Origin: Streptomyces mobaraensis
GTDB taxonomy: Bacteria; Actinomycetota; Actinomycetes; Streptomycetales; Streptomycetaceae
Reading direction: 5' to 3'
NCBI RefSeq assembly: GCF_020099395.1
Contig: NZ_CP083590.1
Coordinates: forward strand, 558,001-622,000
Length of the DNA stretch: 64,000 nucleotides
Shown: piece after piece, positions 44,550 to 54,181 of the stretch
How positions within the stretch are numbered: the first letter of the stretch is position 1
How the letters are laid out: each line of letters opens with the position of its first letter
Translations under genes and position numbers: made by a program
Notes under the pieces: model-generated
Told to the model about the DNA's origin: nothing
Seen by the model: only the letters and a program-made list of their open reading frames with translations
Database searches by the model: none

Positions 44550-45707
44550 TCATCGTTCTCCCTCGGCGGCGGTGACCCGGACGGTGTCGAGGGCGTCGGT
44601 CAGCAGGGCGCGCTCGGCGGCGTCGGGGCCCTCGCCCCGGACGTGGGCGACGAAGTCCTCGGCGATCTGCCGGTCGGTCCGGCCGCGCAGCCGGAGGGCG
44701 TAGGAGGCGAGGGGGTCCTCGGGGGCGCGGTCGGGGTCCAGGACGAGGCTGAGGACGTGCGGGAAGCGGGCGGCCAGCCGGGCCATGGGGTCCTTGGGGC
44801 GGACGGGGTCGGTGAGGGTGGCCTCGACCCAGGCGTCCTCGTGCCGGTCGAGGGCGGGGTCGTCCAGCAGTTCGTCCAGCCGGCCGCGGATCCGGGCGAG
44901 CGGCCGGGGCACCGGGCAGTCGATCCGCTCGCCGGTCACCGTGCCGTCGGCGTCGAGGTCGATCAGCCACATGGTCTTGCGGTGGGTCGCCTCGGAGAAG
45001 GAGTAGGCGAGCGGCGAGCCGGAGTATCGGACGCGGTCGGTGATCGTCTGGCAGCCGTGGAGGTGGCCGAGGGCGGCGTAGTCCACGCCGTCGAAGATCT
45101 CCGGCGGGACGGCGGCGGCCCCGCCGACGGTGATGTCGCGCTCGCTGTCGCTGGCCGCGCCGCCCGCGACGAAGGCGTGGGCGAGGACGACGGACCGCGT
45201 CCCGGCCGGGCGGGCGGCGAGGTCGGCGCGGACCCGGTCCATCGCCGCCTCCAGTACGGCGGCGTGCCCGGCGCCCCGGGCGTCGAGGGCGGTGCGGACG
45301 AGCGCGGGTTCTAGGTAGGGCAGGCCGTAGAGGGCGACGTCGCCGTGGGCGTCGGAGAGGACGACGGGGGTGCCGCAGCCGGCGGGGTCGGTGCGGAGGT
45401 GGACGCCGGCCCGGCCGAGGAGCCCGGCGCCGACGCCGAGGCGGCGGGCGGAGTCGTGGTTGCCGGAGATCATGACGACGGGCACGCCGGTCTCCGCGAG
45501 CCGGTGCAGGGCCTCGTCGAACAGCTCGACGGCGGCGAGCGGCGGCACGGCCCGGTCGTAGACGTCGCCGGCGACGAGCACGGCGTCCACGGCGTGCTCG
45601 CGCACGGCGTCCACGAGGTGCGCGAGGAACGCGCGCTGGGCGTCCAGGAGGCCGACCCGGTGGAAGGAGCGGCCCAGATGCCAGTCGGACGTATGCAGCA
45701 GTCTCAC
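44550..45707 (-). CDS. sbcD: exonuclease subunit SbcD
   Basis: The 385-residue metallophosphoesterase has the Mre11 motifs in order: HTSDWHLGRSFH (6-17), AGDVYDRAVPP, ISGNHDSARRLG, VVLAHAF and ALGHLHGCQ, plus the C-terminal capping domain. The GTG at 45707 is chosen with GGGAG seven bases upstream, since the motif begins six residues in. It forms an operon with sbcC. Confidence 0.93.
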   Translation of the reverse strand: MRLLHTSDWHLGRSFHRVGLLDAQRAFLAHLVDAVREHAVDAVLVAGDVYDRAVPPLAAVELFDEALHRLAETGVPVVMISGNHDSARRLGVGAGLLGRAGVHLRTDPAGCGTPVVLSDAHGDVALYGLPYLEPALVRTALDARGAGHAAVLEAAMDRVRADLAARPAGTRSVVLAHAFVAGGAASDSERDITVGGAAAVPPEIFDGVDYAALGHLHGCQTITDRVRYSGSPLAYSFSEATHRKTMWLIDLDADGTVTGERIDCPVPRPLARIRGRLDELLDDPALDRHEDAWVEATLTDPVRPKDPMARLAARFPHVLSLVLDPDRAPEDPLASYALRLRGRTDRQIAEDFVAHVRGEGPDAAERALLTDALDTVRVTAAEGER

Positions 45708-45918
45708 GCGTCGGCTCCCGTCCCCATGCTCTCCTCGGCTCCCCTCGCTCCTGCCGCTTGTCGCGGCCCCGGCAGTCACGGGGGTCCACGCCGCCCCACA
45801 GTCTCGCATCCGGCGGCGGGTCCGGGGGCCGGAGGTGGGAGCACGCTTCTTGCGGGCCGGGAAGGGTCTCCTGTTACCTGAGGCCGGACTCCGGCTCCGG
45901 CGGCGGGAGATGAGAGAC

Positions 45919-46419
45919 ATGGGAAGCGTGCCCATGGACACGGAAGCGCATTTCTGGTCGCTGCTCGACGCGACGGCCCGGGCGGCACTGCTACATATCG
46001 GTCATATGCGGGAATTCCCGCCCAAATCCATCATTCTCCAGCAGAACGACACCTCCTCGTACCTGCTGGTGCTGCGCCGGGGCTGCGTCAAGGTGCTCTC
46101 CTGCACCGAGGCCGGCTACCCCGCCGTCCTGGCGATCAGGAACGCCGGCGACCTCCTCGGCGAGCAGGGCGGCCTCGACGGCCGGCCACGCTCCGCGTCC
46201 CTCGTCGCCCTCACGGACGTCACCGCGCTGGTCCTCCCGGCGGACCGTTTCACCACCGTCCTCCGCGAACGGCCCGCCGTCGGCGAGGCGGTCCGGCATG
46301 TCCTCGCTACGTCAGTTGTCGCGCAGGCGAAAAGTTGCCGGTCTTCGCGGCCTTTCGGTCACCTTCCCGCGGGACTCCCGTGGGGCGTCCGGCGCCGGGG
46401 GACGATCGTCGGGTCGTGA
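45919..46419 (+). pseudogene. Crp/Fnr-like cyclic-nucleotide-binding protein, DNA-binding domain missing
   Basis: The 166-residue frame encodes a good cNMP-binding barrel (REFPPKSIILQQNDTSSYLLV, AGDLLGEQGGLDGRPRSASLVAL, LPADRF) and the start of the linker helix (ERPAVGEAVRHVL). It then diverges into basic low-complexity sequence from about 46310. Complete relatives have about 60 more residues with a winged helix. The loss looks like a deletion joining this gene to the upstream flank of the next. The start may be ATG 45910, 45919 or 45934. It may bind cyclic nucleotide but cannot bind DNA. Confidence 0.65.
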
Positions 46420-46429
46420 GAGGAGCGAG

Positions 46430-46924
46430 GTGGCCGTGCCGGAATCCCCCCAGGACACCGCCTGGAGACTGCACGCCGCGCTGTCCGACTGGACGGGCAA
46501 GGCGGACGCGAAGGCGTCGTTCGCGCTCACCGTGCAGTCGACGGCGCTGCTGGTGCTGGGGCTGGCGGCGGGCGCGGGCCGGGGTTTCGGCCACGCGGGA
46601 GGGCTGGTGGCGGTGCTGCTGTGGGCCGGGGTCGCGGCCCTCGTCGTCGGCCTGGCCTGCGCGGTCCTCGCCGTCGCCCCGAGCCTGCGGGCGGACGTGC
46701 CGGGCCCCGCGGAGGAGCGCTTCGTCTACTTCGGGCACCTGCGCCACTGGGAGCCCGGCGCGCTGGAGTACCGCCTCCGGGAGGCGGACCCGCTGCCCGC
46801 GCTGAGCCGCGAGCTGGTCGTCATGAGCCGGATCGCCTGGCGCAAACACGTGTACGTGCGCTGGCCCTTCGTGTGCGCGGCGGTCGGCACGGCGGGGGTG
46901 GGCGCGGCGGCGGCCCTGACGTGA
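46430..46924 (+). CDS. Pycsar-type effector membrane protein (PycTM-like)
   Basis: The 164-residue protein has the pattern of PycTM/DUF5706 effectors: an N-terminal helix with DWTGKADAKASFAL, two adjacent transmembrane helices (about residues 37-55 and 60-82), a soluble middle (FVYFGHLRHWEPGALEYRL) and a C-terminal membrane helix after SRIAWRKHVYVRWPF. In Pycsar anti-phage defence a cyclic pyrimidine nucleotide from PycC triggers such proteins to damage the membrane. No cyclase is present in the window. The GTG start at 46430 follows GAGAGGAG. Confidence 0.7.
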   Translation: MAVPESPQDTAWRLHAALSDWTGKADAKASFALTVQSTALLVLGLAAGAGRGFGHAGGLVAVLLWAGVAALVVGLACAVLAVAPSLRADVPGPAEERFVYFGHLRHWEPGALEYRLREADPLPALSRELVVMSRIAWRKHVYVRWPFVCAAVGTAGVGAAAALT

Positions 46925-46962
46925 CGGGACCGCGGGTCCGAGGAGGCCCGTCCCGACGGCGG

Positions 46963-47589
46963 CTACGCCTCCCCGTACGCCTCGGCCCCGAGCTCCAGCA
47001 CCGCCGTCCCGGCCGTGGCGTCGGCGAGCCAGGCCCGGAAGGCGTCCACGTCGGAGTCCGGCAGCCCGATCCCGATCGTCACGCCCGCCCCGTACGACAC
47101 CTCGCGCACCGTGCGCCCGGACGCCCGCAGCTCGTTCTCCAGCTTTCCGGCGCGCTGGTGGTCGACGGTGACGGTGGCGAGCCGGTACCGCCTGCGCGTC
47201 ACCGTCCCCAGCACGTCGAGCGCCTCGCCGACCGCTCCCCCGTAGGCGCGGATCAGCCCGCCCGCCCCGAGCTTGATCCCGCCGAAGTACCGGGTGACGA
47301 CCGCGACGACATACCGCATCTCCCGGCGCACCAGCATCTGCAGCATCGGCACCCCGGCCGTGCCCCCGGGCTCCCCGTCGTCACTGGCCTTCTGCACCGA
47401 CCCGTCGGCCCCGAGGACGTACGCGAAGCAGTGGTGCCGCGCCGTCGGATGCTCCTTGCGGACGCGCGCGATGAACGCCTGCGCCTCCTCCTCCGTGGCG
47501 GCGGGCGCGAGCGCGCAGAGGAAGCGCGACCTGCTGATCTCGATCTCGTGCACCCCTTCACGGGCCACGGTCCGATACGCGTCCTGCAT
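46963..47589 (-). CDS. YigZ/IMPACT family protein
   Basis: The 208-residue protein shows the YigZ N-terminal domain with SRFLCALAPAATEEEAQAFI, HPTARHHCFAY, SDDGEPGGTAGVPML and RYFGGIKLGAGGLIRAYG, and the C-terminal DUF1949 domain. The E. coli homologue and human IMPACT have this fold. Biochemical function is poorly defined, with links to translation and proline peptide handling. A housekeeping gene. Confidence 0.92.
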   Translation of the reverse strand: MQDAYRTVAREGVHEIEISRSRFLCALAPAATEEEAQAFIARVRKEHPTARHHCFAYVLGADGSVQKASDDGEPGGTAGVPMLQMLVRREMRYVVAVVTRYFGGIKLGAGGLIRAYGGAVGEALDVLGTVTRRRYRLATVTVDHQRAGKLENELRASGRTVREVSYGAGVTIGIGLPDSDVDAFRAWLADATAGTAVLELGAEAYGEA

Positions 47590-47788
47590 CCTGCCCTTTC
47601 CCGGCCGACGGCTCCGACCTGCCGAAACAGGCTATACGAGCGTCCTGCCGGCCGCTGCTGCGAGCGGCCCGGGAGCGGACGGGCCGGGAGTGGCCCGCGG
47701 GTCCGGCGAAACCACCGGTCCGCGGGACGCGTCCTGTTCTACGGTAGACACCGCATGCCAACGGGCTTTTGTGACGGGGGTGTTGAGG

Positions 47789-48322
47789 GTGGCTGATGGG
47801 AACGCTCTGGCGGCTCGGATCGCCGAACGCCGGGCCGGGACGGGTGATCCACAGGCCCTGGTGGGCGAGTTCCGGCGGTCGGTGGTGCTGGTGCCCATGA
47901 CGGCCGGCGGGCTGTGGACCCAGGCGTTCGGCGGGGTGCGGTGGATCATCGGTTTCACGGACGAGGCCGCCCTGGCCCGGTTCGCCCGGGTACGGGACGC
48001 GGGGGCGGCCGGGGTACGGGACGCCGGGGCCGGGCTTGCCGGGAGCCGGCCGTGGGAGTACGCGGCGCTGCGCGGCGCCCGGCTGCTGGACGAGATCGTC
48101 CCGTTGATGGGGTGCCCGGCGGGGGTGGCCGTCGACATCGCCGATCCGGAGGGGGCGATGCTGTTCCCGCCCGTGACCGGCATCGTTCCTGAGGCGGTCG
48201 CCGTAGACGCGGTCGCCGTCGACGTAGTCACCGACGACCCGCTCCCCCGGCGCGGGCCCGCGCCGGAGTCCGCCAGCGTTCCGAGCGCCCGGCGCGGTAC
48301 GGGCGAGGGCGGTGGGGGTTGA
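47789..48322 (+). CDS. SseB-like protein
   Basis: The 177-residue protein resembles the SseB N-terminal domain (ALVGEFRRSVVLVPMTAGGLWT, WIIGFTDEAALARFARVR, YAALRGARLLDEIVPLM). It contains an internal duplication VRDAGAAGVRDAGAG, and a Val/Asp-rich tail follows. SseB-like genes often begin Streptomyces type VII secretion toxin loci, as here. GTG 47789 is chosen with GGGGG eight bases upstream. Its stop overlaps the next start (TGATG). Confidence 0.75.
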   Translation: MADGNALAARIAERRAGTGDPQALVGEFRRSVVLVPMTAGGLWTQAFGGVRWIIGFTDEAALARFARVRDAGAAGVRDAGAGLAGSRPWEYAALRGARLLDEIVPLMGCPAGVAVDIADPEGAMLFPPVTGIVPEAVAVDAVAVDVVTDDPLPRRGPAPESASVPSARRGTGEGGGG

Positions 48323-48969
48323 TGGGCGGGGGCGGGGCGGACCTGAGGGTCGATCCGGAGGACGTCGGGCGCATCACCCGGGGTCTGCGGTCGGCGGTGA
48401 GCGAGCTGAAGGGGGCCGGCGGCGGTACGGGGGCCGTGCTCGGCAAGGGGCTGGCCGATCTGTCGATGACCGGGATGGAGGCCGGGCACCACGGCCTGTC
48501 CAAGGACTTCGAGGACTTCTGCGAGCGGTGGGACTGGGGTGTGCGGGCGCTGGTCCAGGACGCCAACGCCATCGCGGAGCGGCTGGGTCTGGCGGCCGGC
48601 AAGCACTGGGAGGAGGACCGGTACATCGAGGGCGCGTTGAAGGTCGGGCTGAACTCGGTGGTGGGCAATCCCCACGCCTCGGAGGAGGAGATCACCAAAA
48701 AGAGCTGGGGGGACGTGGCCACGCCCGGCTTCCTGCATCCGGACTACAGCGGTGCGTCGTTCGGCAAGGCACGTGACGACATCGCGCGGAATTGGAAGGA
48801 CACCGGACGGGCGCTGGTGACGGAAGGGACCGGCGGCATGCGTTCCCGGGTGCTGAACAAGCTGCTCGGCGTCGACCAGGACAGCTTCGACCGTGGAGTG
48901 GACGAGGCGTTCGGCCCGTCCCCCGAGGAGCGAGCCCGACAAGGCGACGGCGGGAACGGGGGCGGCTGA
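48322..48969 (+). CDS. hypothetical protein of the Rhs toxin locus
   Basis: The 215-residue protein is mainly helical with WXG-like features in its first 100 residues (LRVDPEDVGRITRGLRSAV, then ERWDWGVRALVQDANAIAERLG), the shape of small secretion partners of T7SS substrates. The second half is rich in Gly, Lys and Asp with no recognised domain. Overlap with the SseB-like gene and the 3-base gap to the Rhs gene place it in one operon. It probably helps export or chaperone the toxin. Confidence 0.65.
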   Translation: MGGGGADLRVDPEDVGRITRGLRSAVSELKGAGGGTGAVLGKGLADLSMTGMEAGHHGLSKDFEDFCERWDWGVRALVQDANAIAERLGLAAGKHWEEDRYIEGALKVGLNSVVGNPHASEEEITKKSWGDVATPGFLHPDYSGASFGKARDDIARNWKDTGRALVTEGTGGMRSRVLNKLLGVDQDSFDRGVDEAFGPSPEERARQGDGGNGGG

Positions 48970-48972
48970 GCC

Positions 48973-51900
48973 GTGGGCTTCAAGGACTTCATCAAGGACG
49001 TCACCCCCGACTGCGTCGAGGACGTGGTCGAGGAGGGGACCGAGTGGCTGGGCGACCGGGTCGAGGACGTCGGGAACTGGACGGCGGACCGGCTGGAGGA
49101 CGCGGGCTGGGACTCGGGCGCGGACTGGGTGCGCGAGCGGTCGCGTTCGCTGGCGAACCGGATGGGCGCCGAGACCGACGAGATGGATCTCGGTCAGACC
49201 GAGGACAAGGCGAAGCTCGTCTACGGCAGCCCGTCGAAGATCCGGGCCACCGCCTCCCGCCTGCGGCGGATGCACACGGCGTTCGACGACGTCGGCAAGG
49301 GGCTGCGGGGTCTGGACTCCGCGCACCTGCGGGGCAGGACGGCGGACGCGTTCCGGGAGTCGGTGTCGGTGGAGCCGCCGAAGTGGTTCAAGGGCGCGGA
49401 CGCCTTCGAGAAGGCGGCCGGCGCTCTGGATTCGTTCGCCGGGACGGTGGAGTGGGCGCAGGGGCAGGCGCAGGCCGCGGTGGAGAAGTGGAAGGCCGGC
49501 TTGAAGGCGTCGCAGGAGGCGCGGGAGGCGCACCGGGAGAAGGTGGCGGCGTACAACAAGGCCGCCGAGCACTATAACGCCCAGCCCGCCGACCGGCGTG
49601 ACCCTGCCTCGCTGCCTCCGAAGCCGGGGGAGTTCACGGATCCGGGGGCGGCGCGGATGAAGGAGGCGCAGGAGATCCTGGCCGAGGCGCGGCGGCAGCG
49701 CAACGCGGCGGCGGAGACGGCGCGGGCCGCGGTGCGGGCGGCGCGGGACGCGGCCCCACCGAAGCCGTCCTACGGTGAGCAGGCCATGGACGGGGTGCGG
49801 GAAGTGCCGGTCATGGTCGACCACTTCGAGGGTGGTGTCCTCAAGGGCACGGCGGGGCTGCTGAACTTCGTCCGCAGCGTCAACCCCACGGACCCGTACA
49901 ACGTCACGCACCCGGCCGAGTACCTCACCGGTCTCAACGGCACCGCGACCGGCCTCCTCCAGGTCGCCAACGACCCCTGGGGCGCGGGTGGTCGGATGAT
50001 CTCCGACTTCGCGAAGGACCCCTCGGAGGGCCTGGGGCGCCTTGCCCCGGACGTGCTCCTGACCGCGGCCACGGGCGGCGCGGGGGCCGGGGTCAAGGCC
50101 GCGCGGGTCGCGAAGGAGGGCGCGGAACTGGCCGCCGACGCCGGCCGCGCCCGCGGCCTGCTGGAGAAGACGCCGGAGGGTACGCACGGCCGGCCCGGCC
50201 GTGAGCGCGTCACCCAGGGCACGGACCCCGTCGACCTGGCCTCGGGGCGGATGTTCCTGCCGCAGACGGACGTGGTGCTGGACGGGGACCTGCCGCTGGT
50301 GTTCACCCGCCGGGTGGAGTCGGGGTACACGGTCGGCCGCTTCTTCGGCCCTTCCTGGTCGTCGACGGTCGACGAGCGCCTCGAGATCGACGCGGCCGGC
50401 GTCGTCCACGTCACCGCCGACGGCCTGCTGCTCGCCTACCCGCACCCGGTCCCGGGCGTCCCGACGCTGCCGCCGACGGGAACGTGCCGCCGCACGCTCG
50501 CGCGGGACGCGGCCGGGGACTACGCGGTCACCGACCCGGACACCGGCCTTGTCCGGCACTTCCCCGGTCCGGCCGACGCGCGGCCCGGTGGTGACGGCGT
50601 GGCGTGGCTGGCCGAGACCGCCGACCTCAACGGCAACAGGATCACCATCGACCGCACGGCCGACGGCACCCCGCTGGCCCTGGTGCACTCGGCGGGCCGG
50701 CACCTCGCCGTCAGCGTCACCGAAGGCCGGATCACGGCCCTGGCCCTGGCCGGGGCGGACGGGAACGGCGGCGACCGCACCCTGATGTGCTACGGCTACG
50801 ACGCCGGCGACCTGACGACCGTCACCAAACCGTCCGGCGCCACCCTCGCGTTCACCTACGACGAGCGCCACCGCGTCACGTCCTGGACCGACTCCAACGG
50901 CAGCCGCTACACCTACGCCTACGACGCGTCCGACCGGACGGTGGCGGAAGGCGGCGAGGCGGGCCACCTCACCGTCACCCTCGCCTACGGCGACCCGGAC
51001 CCCGCCACCGGCCACCGCGTCACCACCCTGACCACGGCCGACGGCCACACCACCCGCCACCTCATCGGCGACGGCTGCCGCGTCCTGGCCACCACCGACC
51101 CCCTCGGCCACACCACCCGCTTCACCTACGACCGACGCGGCAACCTCCTCACCCACACCGATCCCCTCAACCACACCACCACCTACACCTACGACCACCA
51201 CCGCCGCCTCACCACCGTCACCCGCCCCGACGGCAGCGCCTCCCACGTCGAACGCGACGAGGCAGGCCGCATCACCCGTCTCACCGAACCCGACGGCGCC
51301 ACCTGGCACCAGGAATATGACGCCCACGGCAACCGCACCGCCCTCACCGACCCCGCCGGTCACACCACCCGCTACGCCTACGACGCGTCGGGCCGGCTGA
51401 CGGGCATCACGGACGCGCTCGGCGCGGTCACCACCGTCCGCTGCGACGCCGCGGGGCTGCCGCTCGCGGTGACGGACCCCCTCGGCGGCACCACACGCTA
51501 CGACCGCGACGCCTTCGGCCGCCCGGTGCGCATCACCGACCCCCTCGGGGCGACCACCACGCTCCACTGGACGGCGGACGGCGACCTCGCCCGGCGCACC
51601 GCACCGGACGGCACGAGCGAGTCGTGGACGTACGACGGCGAGGGCAACCGCACCAGTCACACGGACGCCGCCGGCCACACCACGCGCTTCGAGTACACCC
51701 ACTTCGACCTCCTCGCGGCCCGCACCGAACCGGACGGCGCCCGCTACGAGTTCGTCCACGACACACAGTTACGCCTCACGCGGGTGACCAACCCGCAAGG
51801 CCTGACCTGGACCTACACCTACGACGAGGCCGGCCGCCTCATCGCCGAGACCGACTTCGACGGCCGCACCACCGGCTACGCACACGACGCGGCCGGGCAG

Positions 51901-53703
51901 CTCACCGCCCGCGTGAGCCCGCTCGGCGAGTCGATCCGCTACGCCTACGACGCGCTGGGCCGGCCGACCCGCAAAGACGCCGAAGGCCGGCTCACCACCT
52001 ACGCCTACGACCCGGCCGGCCGGCTGGTGCGGGCCACGGGCCCGGACGGCGAACTCCTGCGCCGGTACGACCGCTGCGGCCGCCTGACAACCGAACTGTC
52101 CGACGGCCGGGCCACCACCTACGCGTACGACGCCACGGGCCGCCGTACCCGCCGCACCACACCCACCGGCCACATCACCACGTACGCCTACGACGCGGCC
52201 GGCCGGGCCCGCGAACTGTCCACCGGCGGCCGGCGGATCACCTTCACCCACGACGCCGCCGGCCGCGAAACCCACCGCACCGTGGCCGGCACCCTGTCCC
52301 TGACCTCGGCATGGGACACCACAGGCCGCCTGACCACCCACCACCTCACCGCCGACGGCCGCACCCTCAACCACCGCACGTACACCTACCGCCCCGACGG
52401 CTACCTCACCGCCCTCCACGACACCCTGCGCGGCGCTACCCGCTTCACCCTCGACGCGACCGGCCGGGTCACCGACGTCACCGCCGAGAACGGGCACGAG
52501 CGCTACAGCTACGACGCGGCGGGCAACCAAACCCACGCCGGCTGGCCGAACCACCACCCCGACACCACGGCCACCGGCCCGCGCGCGTACACCGGCACCA
52601 CCATCACCCGCGCGGGCCGCGTCCGCTACGACCACGACGCGGCCGGCCGCATGGTGCTGCGCCGCAAGAACCGCCTGTCGAGGAAACCGGACACCTGGCG
52701 CTACACATGGGACCCGGAGGACCGCCTCACCGCCGTCACCACCCCGGACGGCACCCGCTGGCGCTACCGCTACGACCCCTTGGGCCGCCGCACGGCGAAA
52801 CAGCGCCTGGCCGAAGACGGCCACACCGTACGGGAGGAAACCCACTTCACCTGGGACGGCACCACCCTCTGCGAACAGACGACGACGTCCCCCGCCCTCC
52901 CCCACCCGGTAGCCCTCACCTGGGACCACCAGGGCCTCCACCCCCTCGCCCAAACGGAACGCATCCTCCACGACCAACAGGCGGTGGACGAACGCTTCTT
53001 CGCCATGGCCACCGACCTCCTGGGCACCCCGACCGAACTCGTCGACGACACCGGCACCCTCGCCTGGCACACCCGCACCACCCTCTGGGGCACCACCACC
53101 TGGCCCACCACCAGCACCACGTACACCCCCCTCCGCTTCCCCGGCCAGTACCACGACCCGGAAACCGGCCTCCACTACAACCTCCACCGCCACTACGACC
53201 CCGAAACAGCCCGCTACCTCACCCCAGACCCCCTCGGCCTCCCCCCGGCCCCGAACCCGGCGACGTACGTCCACAACCCGCACATCTGCGCGGACCCACT
53301 CGGGCTGATGCCCTACGATCGCACCAACAAGGCCAATGGTGGCCGACTGGCGCAGGAGTCCGGCGACGCTTACGAAGCGGACCTCCAACAGCAACTCGGG
53401 GGCGGCGGAGGCTTCAAGGAGGGGAAGCGGCAATTCGACGGCGCTTTCATCGACAGCACCACCGGCCGCGGCACGTGGTACGAGGCGAAGTCCGGAAGGT
53501 TCTGGGAGGACACGCTGGCCGATCCCAAACGTATGGAGAAATTCAAGGGGGTCGAAGGGGAGAAGCTAGCTATAGCCCGGGATCGGGGCATCGACTACCG
53601 CATCATCTCCGAGAACCCCATCCCTCCGGAATTCACCTCGTGGTTCGAGAAGAAAGGGATCCCGTGGCAAGTCGTCCCGAGGTCCCGGCCATACACGCCA
53701 TAG
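48973..53703 (+). CDS. Rhs-type polymorphic toxin with T7SS-like N-terminus and nuclease-fold tip
   Basis: The 1,576-residue protein has four parts. Residues 1-260 are helical with repeated EDVVEEGTEWLGDRVEDVG-type helices and a WXG-like domain of T7SS-secreted proteins. A DUF6531-like domain starts near 420 (DPVDLASGRMFLPQTDVVL). YD/Rhs repeats fill about 610-1415. The Rhs core ends at RYLTPDPLGLP near 1413. The variable tip (about 1445-1576) contains FDGAF, then YEAKSGRFW, a D-ExK set (Asp1489, Glu1504, Lys1506) of PD-(D/E)xK nucleases. The tip is less GC-biased than the core. The start is GTG at 48973. Confidence 0.85.
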   Translation: MGFKDFIKDVTPDCVEDVVEEGTEWLGDRVEDVGNWTADRLEDAGWDSGADWVRERSRSLANRMGAETDEMDLGQTEDKAKLVYGSPSKIRATASRLRRMHTAFDDVGKGLRGLDSAHLRGRTADAFRESVSVEPPKWFKGADAFEKAAGALDSFAGTVEWAQGQAQAAVEKWKAGLKASQEAREAHREKVAAYNKAAEHYNAQPADRRDPASLPPKPGEFTDPGAARMKEAQEILAEARRQRNAAAETARAAVRAARDAAPPKPSYGEQAMDGVREVPVMVDHFEGGVLKGTAGLLNFVRSVNPTDPYNVTHPAEYLTGLNGTATGLLQVANDPWGAGGRMISDFAKDPSEGLGRLAPDVLLTAATGGAGAGVKAARVAKEGAELAADAGRARGLLEKTPEGTHGRPGRERVTQGTDPVDLASGRMFLPQTDVVLDGDLPLVFTRRVESGYTVGRFFGPSWSSTVDERLEIDAAGVVHVTADGLLLAYPHPVPGVPTLPPTGTCRRTLARDAAGDYAVTDPDTGLVRHFPGPADARPGGDGVAWLAETADLNGNRITIDRTADGTPLALVHSAGRHLAVSVTEGRITALALAGADGNGGDRTLMCYGYDAGDLTTVTKPSGATLAFTYDERHRVTSWTDSNGSRYTYAYDASDRTVAEGGEAGHLTVTLAYGDPDPATGHRVTTLTTADGHTTRHLIGDGCRVLATTDPLGHTTRFTYDRRGNLLTHTDPLNHTTTYTYDHHRRLTTVTRPDGSASHVERDEAGRITRLTEPDGATWHQEYDAHGNRTALTDPAGHTTRYAYDASGRLTGITDALGAVTTVRCDAAGLPLAVTDPLGGTTRYDRDAFGRPVRITDPLGATTTLHWTADGDLARRTAPDGTSESWTYDGEGNRTSHTDAAGHTTRFEYTHFDLLAARTEPDGARYEFVHDTQLRLTRVTNPQGLTWTYTYDEAGRLIAETDFDGRTTGYAHDAAGQLTARVSPLGESIRYAYDALGRPTRKDAEGRLTTYAYDPAGRLVRATGPDGELLRRYDRCGRLTTELSDGRATTYAYDATGRRTRRTTPTGHITTYAYDAAGRARELSTGGRRITFTHDAAGRETHRTVAGTLSLTSAWDTTGRLTTHHLTADGRTLNHRTYTYRPDGYLTALHDTLRGATRFTLDATGRVTDVTAENGHERYSYDAAGNQTHAGWPNHHPDTTATGPRAYTGTTITRAGRVRYDHDAAGRMVLRRKNRLSRKPDTWRYTWDPEDRLTAVTTPDGTRWRYRYDPLGRRTAKQRLAEDGHTVREETHFTWDGTTLCEQTTTSPALPHPVALTWDHQGLHPLAQTERILHDQQAVDERFFAMATDLLGTPTELVDDTGTLAWHTRTTLWGTTTWPTTSTTYTPLRFPGQYHDPETGLHYNLHRHYDPETARYLTPDPLGLPPAPNPATYVHNPHICADPLGLMPYDRTNKANGGRLAQESGDAYEADLQQQLGGGGGFKEGKRQFDGAFIDSTTGRGTWYEAKSGRFWEDTLADPKRMEKFKGVEGEKLAIARDRGIDYRIISENPIPPEFTSWFEKKGIPWQVVPRSRPYTP

Positions 53704-53768
53704 AGTCCGCACAGACCAGCCGATAGGCAGTCAACTACTCAAGGAAACACAGCAAGAAGGGAGTCACC

Positions 53769-54155
53769 ATGGGGCTGTGCCTGTTTCCGGCCGACGGGGA
53801 GGTCGACGGACCGGAAGCGTGCTTCTCATACGGAGGGTTCGCTCAGTTTCGTCGACGGCTCGCCCTTGCCGAACAGATCCGCCTCGAAGAGATGCAAGGA
53901 TTCGGAGGGGACCGGTCATGGAATGACATCGCCACGGCCTTCGAACCGTTGCTCAACCACCCGGACGATCACGGGAGATCACTCACACCCGATGAGTGCC
54001 GGGCGTTCCTGCCGCGACTTGAGGCCGTACTGGCCGAGTGGACGGAAACGGAACCGCAGGAGCCTGAACTCAGAGAGCACATCGCTGATGCTCGCGACCT
54101 CATCGCGGTTCTGCAGGTCTGCGTGCAAAAGAACGTCGAGCTGAGCTTTCTTTGA
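53769..54155 (+). CDS. candidate immunity protein for the Rhs toxin
   Basis: The 128-residue acidic protein starts 65 bases after the toxin stop, with AGAAGGGAG ahead of the ATG. It begins MGLCLFPADGEVDGPEACF and is mainly helical. It has no signal or membrane segment. Small acidic proteins directly following Rhs tips are usually immunity proteins that block the toxin domain. The family is not recognised; the position and weaker codon bias support the role. Confidence 0.65.
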   Translation: MGLCLFPADGEVDGPEACFSYGGFAQFRRRLALAEQIRLEEMQGFGGDRSWNDIATAFEPLLNHPDDHGRSLTPDECRAFLPRLEAVLAEWTETEPQEPELREHIADARDLIAVLQVCVQKNVELSFL

Positions 54156-54181
54156 CGTGACAGACCCACTACTGGATCCGG

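Noticed and set aside
41426..44575. 1,049-codon plus-strand open frame opposite sbcC
   Set aside because: Gly/Ala/Val-rich antisense shadow; the minus strand encodes a complete SbcC with all motifs.
47632..51759. Very long minus-strand open frame opposite the Rhs and SseB-like genes
   Set aside because: It is the antisense shadow of GC-rich coding DNA: composition is Val/Gly/Arg repeats with no domains, and the plus strand carries clear families.
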